A DNA stretch of 64,000 nucleotides from JACJYM01 sp965230495 (GTDB taxonomy: Bacteria > Bacteroidota > Bacteroidia > Chitinophagales > Saprospiraceae): positions 1,364,001 to 1,428,000 of the forward strand of contig OZ246004.1 in the NCBI GenBank assembly GCA_965230495.1, in the 5' to 3' direction. Positions 43,685 to 53,633 of the stretch are shown here, piece after piece (the first letter of the stretch is position 1; every line of letters begins with the position of its first letter). The notes below the pieces were generated by a model that worked only from the letters and a program-made list of their open reading frames with translations, was not told the origin of the DNA and did not search any database. The translations under genes were made by a program, and so were the position numbers.

Positions 43685-45865
43685 ATGAACAAATCAACAA
43701 ACGGAAAGTGCCCGTTTCATCACGGTGCAAACACTGAAACAAGTACTTCAGTAATGGAGTGGTGGCCTAAGGCCCTGAATTTGGATATTTTACATCAGCA
43801 TGATACTAAAACCAATCCAAACGGAAAAGAATTTAACTACAGAGAGGAATTCAAGAAATTGGATTTAGAAGCCGTTAAAAATGATTTAAAAGAATTAATG
43901 ACGAATAGTCAGGACTGGTGGCCCGCTGATTGGGGTCATTATGGCGGCCTTATGATTCGTATGGCATGGCACGTAGCAGGCACATATAGAGTAGCTGATG
44001 GACGTGGAGGTAGTAATACCGGAAATCAAAGATTTGCTCCTTTAAATTCATGGCCTGATAATGGCAATCTTGATAAAGCCAGAAGATTACTATGGCCTAT
44101 TAAGAAAAAATACGGCAACAAGATTTCTTGGGCTGACCTTTACATATTAGCAGGAAATATGGCTTATGAATCTATGGGTTTCAAAACGTTCGGATTTGCA
44201 GGAGGGCGTGAAGATATCTGGCATCCCGAAAAGGATATATATTGGGGATCAGAAAAAGAATGGCTTGCTCCCACTGGTAGTGAAGGTAGTAGGTATTCCG
44301 GAGAGAGGGATTTGGAAAATCCGTTAGCTGCAGTTATGATGGGACTTATTTATGTAAACCCTGAAGGTGTGGATGGAAAACCAGATCCACTTAAAACTGC
44401 CAAAGATGTAAGAGTAACATTCAAGAGAATGGCCATGAATGATGAGGAAACTGTAGCTCTTACAGCAGGTGGCCACACGGTAGGAAAAGCACATGGAAAT
44501 GGAGATGCTTCCATATTAGGTGAAGCACCGGAAGGAGGACAAATTCACGAACAAGGATTCGGTTGGTTCAATCCTAAAAATAATGGAAATGGAGCAGACA
44601 CCGTTACCAGTGGTCTAGAAGGAGCTTGGACTTCCACTCCTGACCGATGGAATCATACCTACTTTCATATTCTGTTAAATCATGATTGGGAACTAACGAA
44701 AAGCCCAGCAGGTGCATGGCAGTGGGAGCCAGTAAATATGAAAGAAGAAGATAAACCAACCGATGCCCATGATGCTAATATTCGTAGAAATCCAATCATG
44801 ACGGATGCAGATATGGCAATGAAAATGGATCCTGAATATAGAAAGATTTCACAACGTTTTTATGAAGATCCTGCTTACTTTGAAGAAGTATTTGCCAGAG
44901 CGTGGTTCAAACTGACTCATAGGGACTTAGGTCCAAAGAGCAGATACCTCGGTGCCGATGTACCTCAAGAAGACTTAATTTGGCAAGATCCCATTCCTGC
45001 AGCAGATTATGTACTTTCTAATCCAGAAATTGAAAGTCTAAAAAATATTATATTGAATAGTGGACTTACTCCGGTTGAGCTAATCAATACAGCATGGGAT
45101 AGTGCAAGAACTTACCGTGGATCTGATTATAGAGGAGGAGCCAATGGGGCAAGAATACGTTTAGCTCCCCAAAAGAACTGGGAAGGTAACGAACCTGAAC
45201 GATTAGAAAAAGTCTTAAACAAATTAACTGAAATTCAAACCGAATTTGGTAAGGCAGTTAGTATTGCAGATTTAATTGTTCTTGGTGGAAGTGCCGCTAT
45301 TGAGCAAGCAGCAAAGAAAGCTGGTGTCGATGTAACAGTTCCATTTACAGCAGGGAGAGGTGACGCAACAGAAGAAATGACAGATACTGAGTCTTTTGAT
45401 GTATTAGAACCATTACATGATGGGTTCAGGAATTGGTTAAAAAAAGACTATGCTGTTAATCCTGAAGAAATGTTGCTCGACAGAACCCAATTGATGGGAT
45501 TAACCGCACCTGAAATGACGATTTTAATAGGAGGCATGAGAGTCTTAGGAACCAATTACGGTGGAAGTAAACATGGTGTATTTACCAATAATATTGGTAC
45601 GCTAACCAATGATTTCTTTGTAAATCTAACGGATATGAATTATTCCTGGAAACCTGCAGGAAAGAACTTATATAATATCGTAGATCGTAAAACTGGTGCC
45701 ACTAAATGGACTGCAACTAGAGTTGATTTAGTTTTCGGTTCTAATTCCATATTAAGAGCTTATGCAGAATATTATGCCCAAGATGATAACAAAGAAAAAT
45801 TTGTGAAAGACTTTGTAAATACTTGGGTTAAAGTAATGGATGCGGATAGGTATGATATAAATTAG
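43685..45865 (+). CDS. katG: Catalase-peroxidase KatG
   Basis: A bifunctional catalase-peroxidase of 726 residues that removes hydrogen peroxide. The distal haem site RMAWHVAGTYR supplies Arg/Trp/His, the proximal His is in GGHTVGKAHG, and the Tyr (YVNPEGVDG) and Met (FKRMAMNDEE) of the Met-Tyr-Trp cofactor are present. Both peroxidase-like halves are complete. It follows the perR-like gene by two bases and is very probably co-transcribed under peroxide control. A terminator follows the stop. Confidence 0.97.
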   Translation: MNKSTNGKCPFHHGANTETSTSVMEWWPKALNLDILHQHDTKTNPNGKEFNYREEFKKLDLEAVKNDLKELMTNSQDWWPADWGHYGGLMIRMAWHVAGTYRVADGRGGSNTGNQRFAPLNSWPDNGNLDKARRLLWPIKKKYGNKISWADLYILAGNMAYESMGFKTFGFAGGREDIWHPEKDIYWGSEKEWLAPTGSEGSRYSGERDLENPLAAVMMGLIYVNPEGVDGKPDPLKTAKDVRVTFKRMAMNDEETVALTAGGHTVGKAHGNGDASILGEAPEGGQIHEQGFGWFNPKNNGNGADTVTSGLEGAWTSTPDRWNHTYFHILLNHDWELTKSPAGAWQWEPVNMKEEDKPTDAHDANIRRNPIMTDADMAMKMDPEYRKISQRFYEDPAYFEEVFARAWFKLTHRDLGPKSRYLGADVPQEDLIWQDPIPAADYVLSNPEIESLKNIILNSGLTPVELINTAWDSARTYRGSDYRGGANGARIRLAPQKNWEGNEPERLEKVLNKLTEIQTEFGKAVSIADLIVLGGSAAIEQAAKKAGVDVTVPFTAGRGDATEEMTDTESFDVLEPLHDGFRNWLKKDYAVNPEEMLLDRTQLMGLTAPEMTILIGGMRVLGTNYGGSKHGVFTNNIGTLTNDFFVNLTDMNYSWKPAGKNLYNIVDRKTGATKWTATRVDLVFGSNSILRAYAEYYAQDDNKEKFVKDFVNTWVKVMDADRYDIN

Positions 45866-45900
45866 TAATAGACCCCTAGTTAATATTACGCAAAACGTTA

Positions 45901-45922
45901 GTAGCCCTTATTTAAGGGCTAC
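45901..45922 (+). terminator. Terminator after katG
   Basis: GTAGCCCTTA and TAAGGGCTAC are perfect 10-base arms with TT between (in practice a 4-6 base loop), followed by TTCGTTT. Ends the perR-katG operon. Confidence 0.8.
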
Positions 45923-46065
45923 TTCGTTTACTACGACATCCGACTTACCCCTCTGGTTCATCTTCTACCTCTAAATAGTAAATATCTAAAACTAGTTTTA
46001 CAGGTCATCTTTTCAATTTAAATAAATTCATGGTATTCCCCTATTCATCATATTCCTTTATTTTT

Positions 46066-46073
46066 TATATTTG
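46066..46073 (+). promoter_or_regulatory. Candidate -7 box in the katG-DUF1800 interval
   Basis: TATATTTG, a perfect TAnnTTTG, lies 115 bases before the DUF1800 gene. A good -33 is not seen. The 322-base interval (45866-46187) otherwise holds the katG terminator and AT-rich sequence with no coding frame that I can support. Confidence 0.4.
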
Positions 46074-46187
46074 TAACAGAAAAATGTAATGTTACGTTCA
46101 TGTACTTTACAAATGTTTACTCCCAGTATTTAATTTCAGTATATCATTCTGTTATTACTTTATTAGCACTAACTTTAAAATTGTGAT

Positions 46188-47984
46188 ATGAAAATTAAGT
46201 TTTTAGGTTCACTTATTGGTTTATTCCTTTTTGGGACACTACATTCCCAATACGATGATTATGTAGGAGCTGGTCACACTCAGGATATCATTATTACCTC
46301 AAGTAGTGATTCAGATGAAACTGACATCGAAAATATTATTAATGGTCAAGGTTTTGATCACTTATATTTTGATGCATCCAGATTTCTAATGCAAGCAACT
46401 CTTGGTTATGAAAAAGAGCATGTGGATCAGGTAATGGAAATGGGAATTGAAGCTTGGATAGATCAGCAAATTCAGGAACAGCCCACTCTTATGTTACCAA
46501 AAATGGAAGATATTTGGGAAGAAGAATACCAACTTTATATTGACAATGGATTGACTGATGAAGAGATTTTCGGGCCTTCTTGGGTTCAATATGATTATGC
46601 ATGGTGGGATAATAATATGAAAAATGATGACTTGCTAAGGCAAAGAGTTGCCTATGCATTAAGTCAGATTTTAGTAATTTCAAAAAACTCACAATTGTCA
46701 GGTATGGCTCCTGCTCTATGTGATTATTACGACCTCCTTATAAAACATGCATTCGGAAATTACAGAGACCTATTAATGGATGTCACCTTGCATTCAAGTA
46801 TGGGATATTATTTAAGTCATTTAAACAATCCTAAAGCCATCCCGGAAGAAAACATTCATCCTGATGAAAATTACGCAAGGGAAATCATGCAATTATTTAC
46901 TATTGGACTTTACGAACTTAATACAGATGGTTCAAGAAAATTGGATACACAAGGAAATCCAATCCCCACATATGACAACAATGATATAAAAGAATTAGCT
47001 AAAGTTTTTACAGGCCTGGGACCAGGAGGCATCACAGAAGATGTGTGGTGGGCTGATGAGCCTTATTTCGGTTTAGGGATTTATGGCATGGACTTTACTG
47101 TACCATTAGCTATGTATCAAGATTTTCATGAAACGCAGGAAAAAACACTGCTAAATGGTCTTGTTATCCCTGCTAATCAGGATGGAATGACAGATATTGA
47201 AATGGCAGTTGACAATCTTATTAATCATCAAAATACAGGTCCGTTTGTTTCTTATCGGTTGATCCAAAGATTGGTAACATCAAATCCTACAAATGCCTAT
47301 GTGCAGAGAGTAGCAGAAGTCTTTAATGATAATGGTCAAGGAGTTAAAGGAGATCTTACCGCTGTAATTAAAGCGATACTGTTGGATGATGAAGCTAGAT
47401 CAATAATGGCAATGCAAGATCCTGAAAATGGAAAATTAAAAGAACCTTTTGTCCGGTATACGCAATTATCCAGATGGATGGATAAAAACAGTGTTGGTGA
47501 GCGATATTGGAATATTGGATATCAATTTTACGAAGACACCAAACAAAACATCCTAGAATCTCCTACTGTTTTCAATTTCTACCCTCCCGACTTTCAACCT
47601 GTTGGACAAATAGCAGACAATGGACTTGTTGCTCCCGAGTTTAAAATACACAATACAAGCACTTCTGTTGGTTGGATAAATAGTCTATTTAGATGGTTGT
47701 ACTATGACTACTTAATGTATGACTGGATAAGTGATGATTATGCCAATTATACTGTCACAATGAATTACGATAGGCTTATAGAATTGGCAGATGACTCTGA
47801 GCTATTGATTAATGAATTAGACAGGCAATTATTACATGGTCAATTATCTGATCAATCTCGTCAGATAATCCGAGAGCAAGTGAATCAACTGTACTGGACC
47901 TGGGATGAAAATTGGAAAATACTACGTGTGAAGTTAACAATGTATTTGCTCCTTTCTTCTGCGGATTACAATATTCAAAAGTAA
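46188..47984 (+). CDS. DUF1800 family secreted protein
   Basis: A 598-residue exported protein of the DUF1800 family, with signal peptide MKIKFLGSLIGLFLFGTLHSQ. The family start ASRFLMQATLGYEKEHVDQVMEMGIEAWIDQQI is clear, followed by NYAREIMQLFTIGLYELNTDG, ELAKVFTGLG and YTQLSRW. DUF1800 genes are usually paired with DUF1501 genes, as here. The biochemical activity is unknown. Probably periplasmic or exported. Confidence 0.9.
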   Translation: MKIKFLGSLIGLFLFGTLHSQYDDYVGAGHTQDIIITSSSDSDETDIENIINGQGFDHLYFDASRFLMQATLGYEKEHVDQVMEMGIEAWIDQQIQEQPTLMLPKMEDIWEEEYQLYIDNGLTDEEIFGPSWVQYDYAWWDNNMKNDDLLRQRVAYALSQILVISKNSQLSGMAPALCDYYDLLIKHAFGNYRDLLMDVTLHSSMGYYLSHLNNPKAIPEENIHPDENYAREIMQLFTIGLYELNTDGSRKLDTQGNPIPTYDNNDIKELAKVFTGLGPGGITEDVWWADEPYFGLGIYGMDFTVPLAMYQDFHETQEKTLLNGLVIPANQDGMTDIEMAVDNLINHQNTGPFVSYRLIQRLVTSNPTNAYVQRVAEVFNDNGQGVKGDLTAVIKAILLDDEARSIMAMQDPENGKLKEPFVRYTQLSRWMDKNSVGERYWNIGYQFYEDTKQNILESPTVFNFYPPDFQPVGQIADNGLVAPEFKIHNTSTSVGWINSLFRWLYYDYLMYDWISDDYANYTVTMNYDRLIELADDSELLINELDRQLLHGQLSDQSRQIIREQVNQLYWTWDENWKILRVKLTMYLLLSSADYNIQK

Positions 47985-48010
47985 TTTATAACTCTCAAAA
48001 TTATTTGAAC

Positions 48011-49456
48011 ATGACAAATAGAAAAAAAATGGACACTAATATATCAAGAAGAAAATTCTTAAGAAATACAGGTTGTGCTTCTTTAGGTATGACGGCTTTT
48101 TACTCTTCTATCTTCAACTTGAAGGCTATGAATGCAGCTTCAATTTTTAATAGCTCAGTCAGTGCTGGAGGTAATTACAAAGCTCTGATATGTTTATTTA
48201 TGTCCGGAGGTAATGATTCGTTTAATATGATTATCCCTAGAGGTAATTCGGAATACCAGGAATATCTTACCACAAGATCTTCTACAATAGCGGTTGCTCA
48301 AGATCAAATTTTGGGAATAGACACTAACAATCAAGGTGGAAAATCACTGGGTGTTCATCCTGTTATGCCGAGAATGAAACAACTTTACGACAGTGGAAAA
48401 TTAACTTTCATAAGTAATATCGGGACTTTGGTAGAACCTGTTACAAGTAAAGAAAATTTATGGAATGGAGCTACCAAGTTGCCGCTAGGGCTTTTCTCTC
48501 ATTCTGACCAGATTATGCATTGGCAAACAAGTGTCCCTCAAGATAGAGTGGCGATTGGATGGGGCGGAAAAGTAGCAGATTTGATAGGTTCTGCAAACAC
48601 AAATCAATCCATCTCTATGAATATTTCACTATCCGGAAGTAATATATTCCAAACAGGAAATAGTACTGTAGAGTATGCGATCGATCCATATTTTGGTAGC
48701 AGAGGGATCATGGGATATGATGCACCGGACTGGATTGTCGAGCAAACAAGAAAACAAGGTATTGACAATCTTATTGATGCTCACTATCATGATATGTTTA
48801 AGAAATCATTTATTGATGTCATAAAGACTTCTAGAGACGGTCAGGAGCAATTGCAATCTGCTCTTGATTCTATTCCAGATTTCGACACGCAATTTTCTGA
48901 CACAAGAGTTTCTCAGAGCTTCCATATGGCAGCTAAAACCATTGCGACAAGACAGCAATTAGGAATGAGCAGACAAGTCTTTTTTATTGATATGGGCGGA
49001 TGGGATCATCACGATAACTTTGATGCTTATGCTGAAATGATGTCAGAAGTGGACAATGCCTTATTTGAATTTGATAGTGCTATCTCAGAATTAGCCGCAA
49101 GAGAAAACTCTGAGATCGACAAATGTGTCACGACCTTTTCTGTTTCTGAATTTGGAAGAACTCTAACCAGCAATGGCAATGGAACTGATCACGGATGGGG
49201 AGGCAACATTTTTGTAATGGGCGGTGATGTCAAAGGTGGAAAAATTATTGGCACCTACCCTTCTCTTGAATTAGATGGTCCTAAAGAAATTGGTGGCGGA
49301 GTATTAATTCCAGACATCTCTGCAGATGAGTATTTTGCAGAGTTAGCATTATGGTTTGGTGTTCCCGCGAGTGAACTGGCCACTATCTTCCCTAATATTG
49401 GCAACTTCTACTCCGGTGGATCGGGATCCACTCCGTTGGACTTTTTGAATATTTAA
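48011..49456 (+). CDS. DUF1501 family protein
   Basis: A DUF1501 protein, related to the sulfatase/alkaline-phosphatase fold. The ATG at 48011 or 48029 is used; both precede a Tat-like signal (SRRKFLRNTGCASLGMTAF). Motifs are CLFMSGGNDSFNMIIP, FSVSEFGRTLTSNGNGTDHGWGGNIFVMGG and FIDMGGWDHHDNF. About 481 residues. An in-frame ATG at 47912 is less likely, since it lies inside the DUF1800 gene. Twin-arginine export in step with the DUF1800 partner is inferred. Confidence 0.9.
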   Translation: MTNRKKMDTNISRRKFLRNTGCASLGMTAFYSSIFNLKAMNAASIFNSSVSAGGNYKALICLFMSGGNDSFNMIIPRGNSEYQEYLTTRSSTIAVAQDQILGIDTNNQGGKSLGVHPVMPRMKQLYDSGKLTFISNIGTLVEPVTSKENLWNGATKLPLGLFSHSDQIMHWQTSVPQDRVAIGWGGKVADLIGSANTNQSISMNISLSGSNIFQTGNSTVEYAIDPYFGSRGIMGYDAPDWIVEQTRKQGIDNLIDAHYHDMFKKSFIDVIKTSRDGQEQLQSALDSIPDFDTQFSDTRVSQSFHMAAKTIATRQQLGMSRQVFFIDMGGWDHHDNFDAYAEMMSEVDNALFEFDSAISELAARENSEIDKCVTTFSVSEFGRTLTSNGNGTDHGWGGNIFVMGGDVKGGKIIGTYPSLELDGPKEIGGGVLIPDISADEYFAELALWFGVPASELATIFPNIGNFYSGGSGSTPLDFLNI

Positions 49457-49494
49457 TATTTGAGTCAAGTTTTAATAAATAAAATGATAAAAAG

Positions 49495-50223
49495 ATGAAA
49501 TATATATATATTGTAATACTCTTTATTCCGTTTTTCTCTTTTGCTCAGTCAGAGTCAGAAAGACACAATACTTCAAGAACGGATGCATGGATCTCCTGCG
49601 AGATGACTGCTAATCCCAATAATACAAGGCCTAATTCTCACTGGTTTATGATGAATCTCGGTCATAGATATGCTCTAGGCACTTCTACTATTTGGAATTA
49701 TAATGATCCTGCACACCTAGACTATGGCGTAAGTAGAGTAGCTATAGATTTATCTGATGACGGCTTAATTTGGGATAATTTTGGTGAATTTGACCTCACC
49801 CAAGCTCAATCATCAGGTTTTTACTATGGCGACGAGGGACCCAATTTCGAAAATATCGAAGCACAGTATGTTCTCTTTACTGTTCTAGAAACTTATGGTG
49901 GTAATTGTGCAGGCCTTTCCGAAATAAAAATTAATGTCGGAGAACCCGTTTCTTCTGATGAAGATTTTACACTTATAACGGATTGTAAGGTTTCTCCCAA
50001 CCCATTTACGGATTATGTGATTTTATCCGGTGATCTTGTAAATAGGAATAACACTGAAATTTCTATTACTGATGTTCAAGGTAAACTGGTTTATACCAAT
50101 ACATTGGAGTTAGCAATACTTGAAGATTATCGAATTGAATTACCAAACCTTTCTCCAGGAACTTACTCTTTGGAGCTTCGAAATGATTTGAATACTTGTG
50201 CTTCAAAATTGATTAAGCCATAA
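49495..50223 (+). CDS. Discoidin-like secreted protein with T9SS type A domain
   Basis: A 242-residue secreted protein: signal peptide MKYIYIVILFIPFFSFAQ, an F5/8 type C (discoidin)-like beta domain (DAWISCEMTANPNNTRPNSH, IDLSDDGLIWDNFGEF; about residues 30-150), and a T9SS type A sorting domain (KVSPNPFTDYVILSG to the end). It lies 38 bases after the DUF1501 gene. The discoidin-like part suggests sugar or glycan binding on the surface. Confidence 0.82.
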   Translation: MKYIYIVILFIPFFSFAQSESERHNTSRTDAWISCEMTANPNNTRPNSHWFMMNLGHRYALGTSTIWNYNDPAHLDYGVSRVAIDLSDDGLIWDNFGEFDLTQAQSSGFYYGDEGPNFENIEAQYVLFTVLETYGGNCAGLSEIKINVGEPVSSDEDFTLITDCKVSPNPFTDYVILSGDLVNRNNTEISITDVQGKLVYTNTLELAILEDYRIELPNLSPGTYSLELRNDLNTCASKLIKP

Positions 50224-50257
50224 AAAGGTATAATTTTACGCTGTAAATAAGTAAGAA

Positions 50258-50743
50258 TTGCTAAAATTTATAGCTGAAGACAAGATAGATGCGGTTTTAG
50301 AAAGAGTAAATGAGAATAGTTCCTTCTACTCTCTAATTCTTGAAGATATAGTAAAATCTTATCCTCAGATTACTTCTTTCCTTAATCGAAATAATTTCAA
50401 ATTACTTAAAGAGGAGGAATATGAATGTATGTGGTTTTTGTATGCTATTATACACCAATCATGTATCGAAGAAATGGACTTCGAAGCTGACAGATTAGAG
50501 ATTAGTTCTGAATCTATTGAGAAAAGAGAGGAATATAATTGGGGGATTTTAAATGATTCTCCCAAAGGTGAGTTTTACAAAAGGATAACCTCTTTTTATA
50601 AAAATTACTTACAAGAAGACCTGTTAGCATTTGTTGAAGATAGTCTTAATTCAGAAGACAATGACTATCTTTCAAACGTAGGAACAGAAATAATATTCGT
50701 AAGTTTAAAAACACTTATCGACGTTTTAACAAAGTCTTACTAG
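50258..50743 (+). CDS. Hypothetical 161-aa acidic protein
   Basis: An unrecognised soluble protein, rich in Glu, Ser and aromatic residues (EEEYECMWFLYAIIHQSCIEE; LISS motif absent), with no signal peptide or membrane segment. It appears to start at a TTG (50258); a stop lies just upstream in frame. Mostly helical. Position alone suggests that it may belong to the preceding operon. Confidence 0.6.
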   Translation: MLKFIAEDKIDAVLERVNENSSFYSLILEDIVKSYPQITSFLNRNNFKLLKEEEYECMWFLYAIIHQSCIEEMDFEADRLEISSESIEKREEYNWGILNDSPKGEFYKRITSFYKNYLQEDLLAFVEDSLNSEDNDYLSNVGTEIIFVSLKTLIDVLTKSY

Positions 50744-50766
50744 ACTGGGTGTTACCTAATAAAATC

Positions 50767-51015
50767 TTATTCCTTGATAAATAAGGTTGTATTATCTCCC
50801 GTAGATAGAATATATTTTCCACTTGGTAGTGTTGACACCTCTACTTGAGGAATATTTCCTTCATAAGAAACATTGGATTTTATCATTCTACCTTCCATAT
50901 CATAAATGAATACTTCTTCAACATTGAGATTATCGCCTTCTAGATATATAAAATCTTGGCTAGGATTTGGATATATTCCAATGTGTTTAGTATAAAAACT
51001 AAGAACACAAGCCAT
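50767..51015 (-). pseudogene. Orphan T9SS type A sorting domain
   Basis: An 82-residue frame that is almost wholly a type IX secretion type A sorting domain (IGIYPNPSQDFIYLEGDNLN ... DMEGRMIKS ... LPSGKYILS). It has no signal peptide and no cargo domain. The frame stays open for about 130 bases upstream of the ATG, but that stretch is AT-rich, low-complexity and carries no signal either. A remnant of a larger secreted protein gene is the likeliest reading; an expressed small protein is possible. It lies downstream of thyA on the same strand. Confidence 0.55.
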
Positions 51016-51146
51016 AATTGAGATATCTAAAAATTGAATATAAAGTCTAAAACAATCTCGACATACTAATAATCGCTTCTTTAATATGTAACTAAATATT
51101 TCTCTACTTTTTTTATTCTTAAGAGAATCTATTTCTACTAAACTAA

Positions 51147-51941
51147 TTAAATTGCGACTTTCGCCTTAATATGTGGGGCAGGATCATAATTTTTTAATTC
51201 AAAATCTTCAAATTTATAATCGAATATCGAATCAACATCTCCAACGATATCCAAAGTTGGCAAAGATTTCGGCGTTCTTGTCAACTGTAGTTTTGCTTGT
51301 TCAAAATGGTTTGAATATAGATGAACATCTCCAAAAGAGTGAACAAACTCCCCTACTTCCAAATCACATACCTTAGCCATCATCATTGTTAACAAAGCAT
51401 AAGAAGCTATATTAAATGGTACTCCTAAAAAAACATCAGCAGATCGTTGATAAAGTTGACATGATAATCTTCCTTCTGCCACATAAAACTGAAACAAAGC
51501 ATGGCATGGAGTTAAGGCCATATCTTTTAGCTCTCCCACATTCCATGCGTTAACAATGATTCGACGAGAATTGGGATTATTTTTTATCATATCAACAGCC
51601 CTTGCTATTTGATCAATCACATCTCCGTCAGGAGATGTCCATGACCTCCATTGCTTACCATAAACAGGTCCTAAGTCTCCATTTTCATCTGCCCATTCAT
51701 TCCATATTCTCACTCCATTATCCTGCAAATATTTTACATTCGTATCACCGTTTAAAAACCACAAGAGCTCATAAATAATTGATTTCAAATGTAATTTTTT
51801 AGTAGTTAACATAGGAAATCCCTTACTCAAATCAAATCGCATTTGATAACCAAAGACACTTCTTGTTCCTGTCCCTGTACGATCTTCTTTGTCTACACCA
51901 TTTTCTAAAATATGGCTTACTAAATCCAGATATTGCCTCAT
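51147..51941 (-). CDS. thyA: Thymidylate synthase
   Basis: Makes dTMP from dUMP with methylene-tetrahydrofolate. The 264-residue length is that of bacterial ThyA. Motifs are the N-terminal DRTGTGTRSVFGYQMRFDL, the active-site Cys in MALTPCHALFQFYV, and the C-terminal folate/nucleotide part LGVPFNIASYALLTMM and FGDVHLYSNH, ending AKVAI. Its start is six bases after the stop of the ornithine aminotransferase gene, same strand. Confidence 0.96.
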   Translation of the reverse strand: MRQYLDLVSHILENGVDKEDRTGTGTRSVFGYQMRFDLSKGFPMLTTKKLHLKSIIYELLWFLNGDTNVKYLQDNGVRIWNEWADENGDLGPVYGKQWRSWTSPDGDVIDQIARAVDMIKNNPNSRRIIVNAWNVGELKDMALTPCHALFQFYVAEGRLSCQLYQRSADVFLGVPFNIASYALLTMMMAKVCDLEVGEFVHSFGDVHLYSNHFEQAKLQLTRTPKSLPTLDIVGDVDSIFDYKFEDFELKNYDPAPHIKAKVAI

Positions 51942-51947
51942 ATTAAT

Positions 51948-53195
51948 CTAGGCTTTGAATTCCAATATTGTTTTCTCAATAATAGAACAACATTCATTTA
52001 ATTGTTCTTCATTCATAACTAATGGTGGTGCAAATCTAATAATATTACCGTGTGTTGGCTTTGCCAACAATCCGTTATCTCTTAAAGCCAAACATATATT
52101 CCACGCAGTCTTACTATCCTCTGAATCGTTTATAACAATGGCATTAAGAAGTCCTTTTCCTCTTACTAATGTCACTAGGTCAGATTTAATCGCCAACTCT
52201 CCCATTCTCTCTCTAAAAATATTCCCTAGTCTTTCAGCATTTTCAGCTAACTTCTCCTCTTTCACTACATCCAAGGCAGCCATAGCTACCGCACAAGCTA
52301 AGGGATTACCACCAAAAGTACTACCATGCTCACCTGGTTTTATGCATAACATAATATCGTCATCAGCCAATACTGCCGAAACAGGAAATACCCCTCCTGA
52401 GAGTGCCTTACCTAGAATAAGAATATCAGGTCTTACCTCTTCGTGATCACACGCAAGTAGTTTTCCTGTTCTCGCTATTCCGGTTTGAACCTCATCTGCA
52501 ATAAAAAGAACGTTATTTTCTTTACACAAACGAGAGACTTCTTTTAAATATCCGTCATCAGGAACATAAACTCCCGCTTCTCCCTGTATCGGTTCGCAAA
52601 TAAAGCCTGCCACTTCAGGGTCTTTCAAAACCTGACTTAAAACATCAAGATTATTATAAGGTATAATATTAATACCTGGTAAATAAGGTCCAAAATCTTT
52701 TCTTGCGTCAGGATCTACCGAAGCGGAAATAACTCCTAAAGTCCTTCCATGAAAATTCCCGTTAACAAATATAATTTTTGCCGAATTCTGTGTAATCCCT
52801 TTCTTCTGATATGCCCACTTTCTACATAACTTAAGAGCCGTTTCAACTGCTTCAACCCCAGAATTGATAGGAAGTACCTTGTCATAACCAAAATACTCAG
52901 ACATATATTTTTCATATACTCCTAACAAATCATTATAAAACGCTCTTGAAGTAAGTGTCAATTTTTGAGATTGTTCATTCAGTGCATCGATAATTCTAGG
53001 GTGACAATGTCCCTGATTTACAGCTGAATAAGCACTCAAAAAATCATAGTACTTTTTCCCTTCCACATCCCATACAAATACTCCTTCTCCCTTCTTTAAA
53101 ACGACTGGTAGAGGGTGGTAATTATGAGCACCATACTTATCTTCTAATGCGATTAATTCTTGAGATTTGGACAAAGTTACCTCCATATTGATCAT
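51948..53195 (-). CDS. rocD: Ornithine aminotransferase
   Basis: A class III PLP aminotransferase that converts ornithine and 2-oxoglutarate to glutamate semialdehyde and glutamate. Family features are YDFLSAYSAVNQGHCHPRI near the start, INSGVEAVETALKLCRKW, FHGRTLGVISASVDP, IADEVQTGIARTGK and the PLP Lys in LILGKALSGGVFPVSAV. There are 415 residues. The ATG at 53195 or 53186 is the start. Ornithine rather than acetylornithine specificity is supported by overall similarity, not proof. Confidence 0.9.
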   Translation of the reverse strand: MINMEVTLSKSQELIALEDKYGAHNYHPLPVVLKKGEGVFVWDVEGKKYYDFLSAYSAVNQGHCHPRIIDALNEQSQKLTLTSRAFYNDLLGVYEKYMSEYFGYDKVLPINSGVEAVETALKLCRKWAYQKKGITQNSAKIIFVNGNFHGRTLGVISASVDPDARKDFGPYLPGINIIPYNNLDVLSQVLKDPEVAGFICEPIQGEAGVYVPDDGYLKEVSRLCKENNVLFIADEVQTGIARTGKLLACDHEEVRPDILILGKALSGGVFPVSAVLADDDIMLCIKPGEHGSTFGGNPLACAVAMAALDVVKEEKLAENAERLGNIFRERMGELAIKSDLVTLVRGKGLLNAIVINDSEDSKTAWNICLALRDNGLLAKPTHGNIIRFAPPLVMNEEQLNECCSIIEKTILEFKA

Positions 53196-53273
53196 TTTTT
53201 TGCGAAGATAACGAAATAGTAAATTATAATAATGTATACTTGACTTAATTTTAGCCAGATAGATCCTTAATTA

Positions 53274-53600
53274 TCAGCGATATTTTTCATACACTTTTTG
53301 AATAGCCATTATTTTTCCCATTTCGTAGAATGAGTTACTGCTTTTGCTACTTAGAGGTTCCATAACCACTGGTTGTGTACTGTAATTAGTCGCAAAATTT
53401 TCAGACTTAGCATTGCTTAAAGAGTATTTAAGTACCAAGACGCAACTTAATATGGCAATAAAAACGGCTGCGATACTCCAATTACGGTATTTTCTAATAT
53501 ATCGATTTTGTTTCTGACCCTGCAATTTAAGCTCCAACCTAGTCCATAAATGATCAGATGGCGTGACTGTATGTTCTTTTATTTTATCGAATTCATTCAT
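53274..53600 (-). CDS. Small membrane protein next to ECF sigma factor, probable anti-sigma
   Basis: A 108-residue protein with a basic N-terminal cytoplasmic part (about 35 residues: EHTVTPSDHLWTRLELKL) and one central membrane helix (WSIAAVFIAILSCVLVLKYS), then an outer Ser/Asn-rich tail. It lies 33 bases after the ECF sigma gene and fits the size and topology of a short anti-sigma protein. It lacks a clear zinc-binding HxxxCxxC motif, so the assignment rests on position and topology. Confidence 0.6.
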   Translation of the reverse strand: MNEFDKIKEHTVTPSDHLWTRLELKLQGQKQNRYIRKYRNWSIAAVFIAILSCVLVLKYSLSNAKSENFATNYSTQPVVMEPLSSKSSNSFYEMGKIMAIQKVYEKYR

Positions 53601-53633
53601 TTTAATATATCTTAAAAATTTAAATTTTCCTCT

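Noticed and set aside
51955..52446. 163-codon plus-strand frame
   Set aside because: Opposite strand of the ornithine aminotransferase gene, whose family motifs fix the real frame.
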